Source of the DNA: Galerina marginata
Taxonomy: Eukaryota > Basidiomycota > Agaricomycetes > Agaricales > Galerinaceae
NCBI GenBank assembly: GCA_023014335.1
Contig: JAECYW010000013.1
Location: 868,001-932,000, forward strand
DNA length: 64,000 nt
Direction of reading: 5' to 3'
Position 1 is the first letter of the stretch. The number at the start of each line of letters is the position of its first letter. The position numbers and the translations under genes were made by a program. Below are positions 1-11,440 of the stretch, piece by piece. The notes beneath the pieces are model-generated. The model saw only the letters and a list, made by a program, of their open reading frames with translations, did not search any database and was not told the origin of the DNA.

Positions 1-3000
1 TATTACGGCTATGGCTATGTCCAATATGGACATCGAGATGCTGATGATGCTGGTGTTTTGCGGGGATAGGCTGGGATTGCTGTTGCTGTATCGGTCCTGG
101 TGGTGGTGTAGATGAAGAAGCAGACGCAGCTGATGACGGCGCTTGGAACGTATTAAGCAAGTCATCAGGGAACTTTCCCTTCTTAAGGTTCACAGGAGCA
201 ACCGGCTTCTCGTGCTGGTGCAAGACGTTCTGCTCCTGCGACCTCGAGCGCCCCTGTAGCACCAGCGGCGGTCTACCCTTCCCAACGGCACTCGCATGCG
301 TCGTCCCAGGTTCACCATGCCCCTTGGACGACGCACTCTCCTCGTTCTCCTCCGCGACCCTCGACAGGTCAAGCACCGGCGCCTCACTATGCTTCCTCTC
401 CCTACCATACACCCCCTTTCCTCCCCCATTCCCCATGGCCATCCCACTGCCCATACTATCCGCAGACACCCTCCTCTTCATCCGCCCCTCCAGTTCCAGC
501 TCAGCAGCAATGGCGCTGCCCTCCGTGCGCGAGATCGACAGCGGCTCGCCCTCACTGGTCAGATCCGTCGTCACTGTACGGATAGTGCCATAGTTGTTTG
601 CATTGGCGTACCCATTCCCATAACCAAGGAGACTGCTGCTCCGCCCCCCGTCAAGCAGACTCGACACCGCGCTCGTCAGCGTCGTCTCCGTCTCCGCCAT
701 CGACATCGAGATGGACAGTGCTGTGGACTGCCGGCCGTTCCCTGCGCTGCTCCCACCGCTGGTCTTGCGTTGGGTTATCTGGTGGTGGGGGTGGGGGTGG
801 TGGCTATACCCGACCTGAGAATGGTGGCTGGAGGGGTTATGCCCGTGCGGATGTGGATGTGGACGCGACCCCTGCCCCTGGAGATGATGATGTCCCGCTC
901 CAGAGGTAGCATGACCTTGGAGCTGGTACCGGTGCGGATGCGGATGAGGCTCGTGGGCATGGGAGGTCGCTTCCGAATCCCGGATGAGGATCGACGCATC
1001 TCCAACCGAAGCCCGCGTCGAGTCTGCCACCGAATCACGCGCTGACCCGGCAACGGAGACAGATCCCGCCGACGCCGGAAGAGCCGCCTTGCGCGCCCAC
1101 GCGAGCAGCCCGCCCGACGCGTCCTCCGCCTTTTTCATCGTCAGCGACGGCTGCTTGCGCAACGGCGAACGGGAAGGCGGTATAGGCGGTGGCCGCATCA
1201 TGGTCGGCACCTGAAGCGGCTTGAACTCTGCCTCGTGGCCAGTATCTTCAGCGAGGTCCTCGTCATCCCGCTCGGCGCTGCGAGGTCGTAGACGCGACCG
1301 CACTGGCGTGAAAATGTCGTCATCGTCATTGGATTGCCTCGGCGCGTTCTTCTTGATTCTCTCCGTAAAGCCACCCATTCTGGCAGTCTGGTCGCCCTCC
1401 GCACTTCCACTGCCACTGCCACTGCCGCTCCCACTGCCACTGCCCTCCTCAGGTGTGTTCGACCTCACAGTTGGCATATCCTCCGGTGGACTCCACCTCT
1501 TCCTCACCGGTGACGTTGACGGAAACCCATGGCTAGGCAGTAAATTCGGCGTCGACGCGGTCGCGCGCGACGACCCCGAGCTCAGAGTCCCATACGGGCT
1601 CCGAGTGCCTTCACTCTCCTTCGATTCCTCCTTCTTCCCCATCCCACCTCCTCTAATCCACTTTCCTCTATCACGCCCCGTCTTTCCATCCTCACCCTCC
1701 TCCTCCCAACCTCCAAGCCTAATGACCGTTCGCGCAACCCGCACCGCTGCGTCCTTACTCATGTCTCCCAGAGCCCCAGCGGCCGATGCGGTCATCAAGT
1801 CGTCTCTGTGAAACACGTCCTCATTCGACAGGCCATACGACGCGCACGCAGCCAGAAACTTTGTGATATTCGCTGTGCGCACGACGCCGTCCTCGCGTGG
1901 GTCGGGACGAACGATGGAGCTTTGGCGGAGCTTGTTCATTAACCTAACAAGGCATGAGGACGCGTTTGAAGAGAGAATAAAGAAAACACGCACTGGCATA
2001 ACACATAACCGTCTCTAAGAGCTTCACAAAACACCTTTCTCTCCTTGTCCTCTCCAGCACCGGCCGCGCCACTCGTGGTAACATCTATCGAACTTCTCCT
2101 AGCGGTGCCCAGGTTTCCACTCGGGCCCGCACCACCCACGCCTTTCCAGCTTCTTTCCAGCCTAACCAACATTCTCGTACGGACCTCTACTTCTTCCCAG
2201 TCACGGAGGCCTTGGTCTGTGCGACACATATGGTCCGGTGGCTTCTGGACCTCTCTGCAAATGAGGGACGTGGCGGCGCGTATGAGGTCGCGAGCAGAGG
2301 CATTGGTGTCGAGTATCTGGGATGTGTTGAGCGGTCTTGGAGGGGTGACTGGGACAGTGTTGGAGAGCACCAACGACCCCGAGGAGATGTTAAAGTGTCT
2401 GTTTTGCGAGTAGGACCGTTGGGTGGGGGATATAGCTCTCGGGCGGATGGGTGACGGCGGAGTTGGCGAGTCAACGGTTCTGGCGGCGCCGAGAGGTGAA
2501 TCGCGAGAAGAACGACGGGGGGTAGCGTCTATGGAGGGTCTTCTGGGGGCATCAGAGTTGGATGGTCTCCTTGCAGCCGATGAACCATCTGCCGAGGTGC
2601 GCCTAGAAGGGTCAATGGAAGGGCGACGCTTAGTCGGAGTTGGGGGTGGACTGGGGGACGTGGTGCGCGGGAGGTGGGAGGTGGAGGCGGAGGTGAGACC
2701 CCTGGGCTGGGTGGGGGTGACGACACGGAGTCTGGAGCTGGCTGTAGGTGCAACGACGGAGGGGGATCGGGGACGGACAGCGGTGGGGGTGACAGGACTT
2801 GATGCACGTGGGCTGATGGTGGGTCTAGTAGGGCTCCGTGCGAGCTGTCCTCTGGGCGGGGGTGTGGGAGTCTGTGGGGGATCTCGATCGCGTAGATCTT
2901 TGTCTTTGCGCGTGGTGCGTGTGGGGGTGCTCGGCAGGTCTCGATCCCGGGGCGGGTGGTGCAGCGAGGGCGACGAGGGCGACGGGGGAATCGGCGTGTA

Positions 3001-3564
3001 CGACTTGGTTGCCCTGTGGCGGGTCGTGGTCTCCTTGGGAGCGAGCTGGGCGGGGGTGCTGATCCTCGAGCGCTGTCGGGTCGGCGGCGGGTCGGGGTTG
3101 GAGGACGAGGCGGGCGACAGATGCAAGGCGGGCGACGACATGGACGCCTGGCGCATGGACGGGGTGAGAAAGCTGGTGAAACCGGCGACACGGGCATTGT
3201 GGGTCTCCTTGGGGGGGCTGGAGGGCGGGACGGGGGAGGGGGAGGCCGAGTCTCGGTCTCGACGACGAAAGGTGACTCGCTTGAGCATGTTCAGCTTTTC
3301 CTTCTCCTTGTCCTTGGACGGGGGCGGCGGGGCGGGGACATCAGTCGCTCTCTGTTTGCCCTTGGAGGTGGTGCTGAATGCGGCAAAGTCGTCGACGGGC
3401 TGTGCGGCGGGTTTCTTTGAGCGCGTCCCGGATCGCAGAGTCTGCTCGAGGGAGGACCTGAGGCGCTGGATCTTGGTAGCGGGCTCAGGACTGTCAGTGT
3501 TGCGGGAGGAGGAGGAGGGAATGGGGGAGGAGACTCTGGCCCTGTGGAAGACAGCCGCGGCCAT
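1..3564 (-). CDS. Calponin-homology (CH) domain protein, C-terminal part beyond left edge
   Basis: The start is the ATG at 3562-3564. Exon 1 encodes about 525 residues, mostly low-complexity Ser/Pro/Arg sequence with many SP/TP sites, and ends in a CH-like segment (FCEALRDGYVLCQ). A 50-nt intron (1944-1993, GTGCGT...TTAG) joins it in frame to LMNKLRQSSIVRPDPRED, followed by ANITKFLAACASYGL and HRDDL, the typical second half of a type-3 CH domain. The frame then stays open to base 1 through a disordered tail containing a Ser-Gly dipeptide run (about 1390-1444), two Pro-His runs (about 780-950) and Gln/His-rich sequence near the edge. CH domains of this kind occur in actin-linked or Rho-signalling proteins; no GEF, LIM or other second domain is visible, so the family is not assigned. 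Long plus-strand ORFs here are GC-rich shadows. Confidence 0.8.
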
Positions 3565-5832
3565 GGCGGTAAAACCACAGACGGAGGGACTGGTAATGAG
3601 ACAGGAAAAGAGAGCGCTAAACCAGCACCTGACTTTCCGGTTCGTGTCCTAATCGGGACATGCATTTATTGACGCTGCCATGACGCAACTCCCGACCGCC
3701 GTCCTCTTTGGTGCTCTCTGCTCGCCCCCCGTGTTAGATGGACAGACCCCCTTCTGCAAGGGGATATCCTCTGACCCGCTCATCATCGAACGTTTTCCGT
3801 CTCCGAGCCACTCCCCTCCTTTTCGTCCTCCTCCCCTCCTCTGCCACCACTGCCTCCCCTCCCACCCAGAGTCACCCCAACATACGCACGCACGATCGTC
3901 CCACCACTTCCCGGGATAACAGAAGTCGAAGCTTCCTCTGACAGAAGCCTTTCCACCCATACACATCCACTGCACATGACGCGTCCCGTTCCAAATAAAT
4001 CCCCCTCCACTCGTGTATGTCGCTGACGCTCTCTGCGGACCGAGGAATAAGCATGTCCTATCCACGCCCAGTCTGCCAACTTTGCTATCTGATATCGCCG
4101 ACCTCCTGGTACTCAGTATTCTTGTACCACCTATCACACCTATATTTATCATGACGGCACCTTGTCCCACCCTCTCCGACTCTGCATCGATAACCAGCCT
4201 CTCCTACTCTCACACCGGCCTCATACTGCATCCACATCCATACCCCGCACCCCACGTTTATCACTTACTTATCCTGACACTGACATTTAGGCGTTGCCCA
4301 GACACGCAACCGCAGCTGCACCTCTGCATATCATTGATTCCACCAGTGCTTCTTATTTCCGTTTTTCTGGGTCCAACGCGTCGGTGTTCCGTTGACTTCA
4401 TGTCCGCCTTCAGCTTGGAATTCCTCGCCTATCTGAGCCTATCTCAACGTGTCATCCTTCGTTGGCTTCTATCTATCGTATCTCTCTCGCCAGCGCAAAA
4501 CATGATATGATCCAATCACTGCAGCGCGTTTTCGGCTCTTGGTTGTTTTCTGGCCTCAACTTGCGTCTTCGCAAATTCCCAAGCTCCAAACGGCATGTCT
4601 TCCTACTACCATTCAACTCAGCTATTCAATCTACCCGACTCTTTCACGCACGCATCAACAGCGAAACCGACATTGCATCAAATCATGTGTCGTCGCCACT
4701 CATTCCCAAGACCTGCACGACTCGTTCCGCGAGACTTGCCGGACTTTCCTTCTGACATTGCCTTCCCGCGCTCGTCGATCCTTCGCCCTTCTTCCAATTC
4801 GATTTCGAACGCGTCGGGACATAACGAAACCCTGCTCTGACATGTCTATCCCAATGTATATTTACACCTCACCCTCCCAGGTTAATTATACCGGTGATAA
4901 CCCCCGCACTAACCACGGCTTTATCCAAATTTCGTGCGTGCGGCTGCGACATTTGTTCGCTCTTGCGCGCGTCTTCCTCCGTGGCCATGTCCGTGTCGCC
5001 CTCTTCTTCGCCTTGTCACCGTCGATAAATAATGCCATAATCCTTGCTGCCACCGTCGATAACGGGGCCGTATGATTCCTTGCGCGTGCGAGTCCGTACC
5101 TGCCCGTCCTCGACTCTAGACAATCTGCTGCACGAGGCTGCACGCATCCGCCAATTGAAAGTGCATTTCCGCCGTGTCCGCGTCCGCTTCCGTCTACAAC
5201 GGAACCCGGCCTCTCAATATTGCCTTCTTCCAATGGCCGACTAAAGCTCGGAACGATGTGGTAATAATTATACATCGACATATACCATTCAGGGCACCGC
5301 CGTGCTGCAAGCGGTGATTCAGCACTTCAAGTGCTCTCATTCAGCTATGTCATCCTGTACCCCAAACTCGGACGCGTAGGCGCAGTGCCTTTATCTGAGT
5401 TATTATGGCTGAATTGAAAAGTCTACCATTTAATTGAACGGCCTTAAGCAGGTCCAGTCTGCATTGGGCGGGCGGGATACGTGTACCCGTCCGTTATCCT
5501 ATATTCCTTTTATGAAGCCCTGGTCTCCAGTCCCTGGCTCCTGGTTCCAGGACCTCGGAAGGGAGAGGCTGGCGCAGGGGGCGCGGAGGACCGATAGACC
5601 TCGCCGAGATAGGAAAGAGGAACACGAACTCTACACAAACTCAATGGCGAAGCGCGCGATGGGATTTTTAGAAGCGGAGTGGAGGTATTAGTGTTGGGTC
5701 ATTGTAATGTCAATGAGTCAATTGTCAAGTACATGTACACTGGCAATGGTTTATTTCTACGGAGATCATCCACTTTGGTCGATGTTATTAATACTACGCT
5801 TACCCCTATGTCCTAAGTATATCCTGTACTGC

Positions 5833-5850
5833 ACTTATACTTATACTTAT
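5833..5850. repeat. Short tandem repeat (ACTTAT)x3
   Basis: Three perfect copies of the hexamer ACTTAT lie in the gene-poor interval. It is a simple microsatellite with no evident function. Confidence 0.7.
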
Positions 5851-7395
5851 CAATGCCATTGGAAGGACGCTGTGTACTTAGTGTAATCCCTAATCACTAA
5901 TCAGGAAAGCTATAAATCTACACCTCCCTGAATACCCAGCCCGACGGTCGATTGTTCGACATGAAACTACATAAAGGTATACATGTACAGTAACTCGTTA
6001 TACCCTCGGAATGTCCTAAGACGGGTAAACGAACCCGACTCAGACCCTTCCTTCCTCGGGCCTCAGCGTGCCAGCCCATGGCCAGCCCCCAAGCATTACG
6101 ACGACTTGGACTATTGCCCCCACCATCGGAGCACAGCTCGACCAAAAAAGATACCTGTCCTCGATCGATATCTACCGCAATTCAAGCTCACGACGAATTC
6201 GCAATTATCCGTATCCATATCCATGCCCTTGCCATGCCCTTCGTGTTCGTGTTCGTACGCGTGTCCCGATCCACATCCCGAATTCGTATTATTATTTCAA
6301 GTTGACCCAAACTGCTCACATAGTACAAGCTGTGCGTCGATAATTTATAAATCCCGAGCTTTCAAATAGAACGTCGATATCCCTATCACTAACCTATCAC
6401 GAACAACTCGGACTGCGCCACAGTCCATGGTGGCACCGCCGATCAGCGGGTAGCGGTCAGCAGACCCGCTCGAATTCGAAGCTTTGCTTTAACTGAAGCC
6501 ACAGCCCACAGGCGGCCTGTAGGGAATTCAAGCAAGTCATGATCAGTATGAATCTTCTTTGAATCTGTTCTCCGACTTCTCTTCCTCAGGCTCTTCGTTT
6601 ACTCACTCAGGCTTGCTTACTCCTTAAAGCTGCAGCAGCGTGTAAATATAACCTGTGGAACTTTTGAAGTGAAGGGAAGTGAAGGAAACGTGAAATGGCG
6701 TCACTTCTCCGCTTTTTTCAAATTCCAAACGCGGGGACCCCGGGGATTGGGCTTGGCAGGTCCGGCATTCCTTTCGATTCGGGGTTGCTGAGGAGTTTGT
6801 CCGTTGAGATGAGCGAGTTACGGGCTCAATTGATAACGGCCTAAAGAAATATATGGCGGTGTTGAAGATTGGCAGGTTGGGATGCTAGGCGCCAGTGCCT
6901 GTGGATTACTCGGAGGTGCTTAAAGGCTTGCGAATTGAGATTTTTAAACCTTTTGAACCAGTTAATGATGACCTAGTAAAGAAAAAAATGCGGCGACATT
7001 TAGACTCTACATACCAGTGCCTCCGAGGCCTGGCATCGTTCTCCATTCCAATCCGATCGTCCCAGGCGCTTATACGCCGAAGTCATTTAAACGAGTTAAA
7101 TGTTAGAGTCAATAACAACCTAAAGAATTATGGAGCAGAGCACTGGGAAATGGCGCCGTATCGTTATGTCATAGCATCCCCATCTCAGGTCATCGAGCTG
7201 ACCGTTACTGCAGGTGGTAACTAAAATCAGGAGCGGGGAAAAAAGAACATTAGCCAGAATCGCACTTCGGTGTACTTCAGCCGCTGATTTCCAAATATCA
7301 GCAAGTACGAGCCAGCCGACTGCTCCAGCAAGTGCTCCGACAGGACGGTACCTCCGCAGGCGTGAATTAAAATACCGTAAGTGGCTGAATTTCAG

Positions 7396-7433
7396 AAGGC
7401 GGCCTTAATAATTACTGCGCATAAAGGCGGCCT
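7396..7433. repeat. Direct repeat of AAGGCGGCCT
   Basis: Two exact copies of AAGGCGGCCT lie at 7396-7405 and 7424-7433, and a related GGCGGCCT is at 6511-6518. The sequence around them is AT-rich, so the GC-rich motif stands out. It could be a relic of a repeat family or chance. Confidence 0.35.
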
Positions 7434-10400
7434 GAAGCTCTAGCACAATTCCTGACAAGTCAACGAAATAATCTGGCCATCGCTGGTGGAAAGGCATCTG
7501 TACTCTAAAATGGCCTCTTCAGTCCCAGTGCTCGATGTTCTTACGGCATTCGCTGGCTGCCAAATGACTCGAAGCTTGACAGTGCGGCTCCTCGCGCGAC
7601 TCTTGAGTCAATTTACACGGGTAAATGAGGCCGACGAGTAATATATCTAGTGCGCTGCTCTGGTGGTACCTGCCCTATGTGTGAAGGTGTTGTGCGTCGC
7701 TTGTTAGCGCTTGCCTTTTTTGGACATTCATTAGCTATATCCAGCGGGTTAGTTTAGGGGCGGCTTGAAGCCTGATTCACCGCGGCCACGGGTTCCTTGG
7801 TTCCATTTCTCTGACACGGTTAAGCGATGGAGATAATCAATAATTGATGCACTGGTTTTCATAATGATGCCAGCGCTGTAAATAATACCGTGGGTGTACC
7901 CAGATAATCCCCGTACGGGCTTCCAAAACCAAATAAATGGTTAGATAATTTTATTGACACATACCAACAGTTCCAGTGAAATGTTTTCACCATTGTACAG
8001 CACGAAGCATGTTCGCAGATGCCAAAGGTTTCTATTATCAGAACCGCCGTCGGCGTCTGTCATTAATTAAAAGGCTTCGATCTGAGAACAAAAATTTACA
8101 TGTACAGATTTTAATAACTCAACCAGGAGTTCTTTCCAGAACAAAATGCGGTTTTAATATTACTGGAATACTCGTACATGGGACCGTTACTACGATATAT
8201 ACAGGACCACCGTCTGTCATGTTTAATTAAAAATGCCTTCCATTTGCCAGTGAAAGTCGCCATCGAGAGAAGAACGAGGTATGCAGCTCATAGGATTGAG
8301 AAATTAATCATAAAAGTGGTGTGATTTTTATTCCTGATACTTTACACAAACCTAGGATGGCTCGAATGACCCCTCGAATGTCGACGTTGGATCGTATCCA
8401 TGATGGTGCCAGCGATTGGGCCATCATAGGTATGGCCAGGCATGACAGTCTACCTCCTATACAGCATTAGCTTGGTGCTTACCGCTTTCCGGTGTGTAAG
8501 AATGTCGCGGGCCAGTCATGATCAAGCAACTGTCGACGCTTTCTTCCCCTGACAAGGTCTGATGTCGTACCCAGTGCAGGCGTGATCGTGATGTCATTCA
8601 TGCGTTCTCTAAGTAGAGATGTATAATTATCTTTCCCACTGAATGACACTCACCACAAGGACTGCTATATTTATGACACCAAAGTCGACGTCCGATACCG
8701 AGCCCGACGAGGGCCTCATCAGCATGGATATGTATTAGGTGTTCTATTTTTATGTCAGTACTCCAGAAGATTCTAGGTGGAGACTCAGGCTGTACACACA
8801 TTCAGCGGGTCCCGAGCAACAGAAAAGTGGAGACATCCTGGCCGGAAATGAGAATGCAGCTCCTCTAATTAATCTCCTGCTTGGAGCAACTCGATCAAGT
8901 AGTGGAATGGAACAGCTCGAGAACTTCATCGCGAGATAACACTAACCGCCCCCGCCAAAGATCATTCGTGCCTATACGGCAGCGCGGCCTGCTCGAAATA
9001 GCGTCAGCGACTTCGACTTCTCTTCCTCGCTTCCGGGGCTTCCTCTCTCAGACCAGAAGACGCTCTCTCGGCTGTCTCATATGGCCGAGTCCTGTCTAAC
9101 TTCACGATATTTCGAATCCAGTGAGCAAGTCGTGCAGTTTGTGATTTGTCAACACCCGTTGGAAGTTGGGATAGTGGGCGGGGCGTACAGATCTATATAA
9201 TAATAGATGATCAGTTCCGCAGAGCCCCGAGACATGCAAGGTGTTGATACCACCTGCTACGGCGTCCGACACGCACTGGATTCAGAACGAAACTTTAAAT
9301 TACGATTCGAAGACCAACGGACTCCTATGAGCACGATCGAGTCAAGTGGCTGCATTGCGTGCTGATGCCCCTAGCAGAAAGGTTTGAGCGTTCGTGATTA
9401 TCAGACGACGGTTGTATCCGGAGGAAAACATGGCATCGCGAACGACGTGGAGATGATGGAGGGACGGACTTAGGTACTAAGAAGAATTATACGATGTATA
9501 TGTACCTGCAAGAGGTGCGAAAAATGAAAGCCGGCAATTTTCTTTTTCTGCGCTCATCACTGATGAAAATACCACGGACGCAGAGAGCAGGGTCAAAGTC
9601 GTGCATAGCGACCTACGCCGAAACATGCAGGGGTTTGACTAAAATAGCGATGACGGGGGAGTATATCATTACTTGCATTGTCGAGGATGTATTAGGGCGC
9701 GACAAAGGTAAAATGTCAACAAGTATAGAAACTCCACAAAGAGTGACCCGCAGAATGCAAAATGAAGGCGTTGACTGTTTCAGCCGCGACCGAGTCATGT
9801 GGTCGCGTTTTCTATTTGAGATCAGGGCAAGACATTCAAGAGCGCCTGCACAGTGCAGTTGACCAAATCTGGTTCTTAACGGAAACAGGGACCTAATACG
9901 CGGGGCTTTGGAAAGGAAGCGATAACGTAACAAAGGTAACCGGTATGAACGCCAAGTCGAAAGTGGGCGCTAAAAAAATTCAGCCACGTGACATCAGCTC
10001 GATTGAATCAGCGCTTATGCTCATTGTGAGTCGCCAGAAAACTTGTATACTCAAATATAAATATGGCCTGTGTCAATAATGACGATGCACTTCAATTTTA
10101 TGAACACTAGCATCTCCCACAGGAATGGCAATGATAAGTGTGGAAAGGTAAAAAGCCAGAGGAAGAAAAGAACGAATGAAATCAAAAGAAGCTCCCCCGA
10201 ATGAACGTGAATTTCAACTTGCACTGCGGGATAGATTTTTTCTGTGGATAGCTCGTGATAGCCGTCCTTGGCTTGGGAATCTGGCAACTCTTCCCTGTGG
10301 TTTAAGTCCCTAATCGATATAACAAAGGAATGCACCGTCAGACATCTACATTATATTTATGTTTAATTGACTACTACAATGCTAGACGAGACACTCAAAA

Positions 10401-11440
10401 ATCTGTTAAAGACATGGTCGTTTCTGTTGCTAACGCAGTATGAACGCTATGTCAGCTGTGTGCTATACGTGTACATTTCGTGTCGAGTACAATCCAACGC
10501 CAATCTCCTTCAAGGCCGCCGTTCAAATTCCATAATTATATGTGGCTCCAATTAGACATCGAGGCCGCAAGACCTTTAGTTTTGTTGAATAGATACCAAT
10601 TAAAACAGCTTCACAATGGTTTCTAAAAGCTATCTTTGACGAACCAAGTGTGTAGAGCACTACACAACCGGTGGAGAAGTTGACAGTAAATCACTCTGTT
10701 TTATGGGAGATTAGTTTTTAGTACCACTCAAGGCTCAGCCAATTGGTTGGTAGTTTGAAGGGTCATCGTTGTCATATGCTAACAACCATCAGGAAAATGG
10801 TGTCATTTGCGTAAGGATTAGACACTTCAACTGACCTGACTCTGCGGCCGGAATGCACCGTCGACGAGCTATAGGGGATCGTTCAATTTTCCGAATCATC
10901 GCAAGTGGTTCCAGAATTCCTTAGGTTACGTTCCTTGCAGCTCGACTCACGCCGGTCGCATGTCCTGCCGTCACGGTTCGGGTAAGTACTGCATAGGTCA
11001 GAGGATTGGACTATGGTCGTAAAATTTGAGGAAGACGGTGCTCTGCCGGGCGGTATTGAACTTGAAGCTGAATTGATTATTGGGGTGACACGATATGCAG
11101 TGGCCGTGCACGTCTAAGTAAGAGATCTTTCGGAAACATTGTTCAACATGAATGAAATAGAAAAAAAAGACATGTGAATTGAACTGCAGGTAAAATTTTA
11201 TAGATCGAAGGATATGTTGCATCTTCGTAACTTTAGCTCAAGCTGTCATGTACAATTCAGGAATCAGCGCTTAGTATACTATTACGGAATTGACTGGACC
11301 CCACATGTCACGTCATTTTATCACGTGCTGGGAAAACGTGTCTCAATCAACCCACGACAAATCCAAGTCATCCGGTTATTTTTCCTTTCCTCCGCCTTTC
11401 ATCACTGAGGTGATAACATATTATCGCACTGACAGTGACA

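Larger units (their letters stand above)
3565..11440. other. Gene-poor interval, about 7.9 kb
   Basis: No ORF here combines an ATG start, coding-like composition and a family I recognise. The first 1.7 kb is pyrimidine-rich on the plus strand and probably holds the promoter and 5' UTR of the CH-protein gene. From about 5.7 kb to 11.3 kb the sequence is more AT-rich with frequent stops in all frames. The longest candidates, such as 6895-7224 (+), begin with GTG and resemble nothing known to me. The last few hundred bases before 11441 should hold the BYE1-like promoter. No tRNA A/B boxes, terminal inverted repeats or transposase motifs were recognised. Degraded mobile DNA or an unrecognised non-coding transcript is possible. 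Confidence 0.5.

Noticed and set aside
2423..3652. A 409-codon plus-strand ORF opposite the first exon of the CH-domain gene
   Set aside because: It is the complement of a Ser/Pro/Arg-rich GC-rich exon, is Gly/Val/Arg/Glu-rich as expected for a shadow, has no domain, and the minus-strand gene has a conserved CH domain and a good splice junction.
3649..4170. 173-codon minus ORF just upstream of the CH-domain gene
   Set aside because: It begins with GTG and is Gly/Trp/Cys-rich from a pyrimidine-rich promoter region; no conserved motif was seen.
6895..7224. 109-codon plus ORF in the gene-poor region
   Set aside because: It begins with GTG, has no recognisable domain, and lies among stop-rich AT-rich sequence without supporting splice structure.
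9081..9130. tRNA-like boxes (TGGCCGAGT followed by TTCGAATCC)
   Set aside because: The two boxes are too close together and the flanks do not form an acceptor or anticodon stem; no cloverleaf can be drawn.
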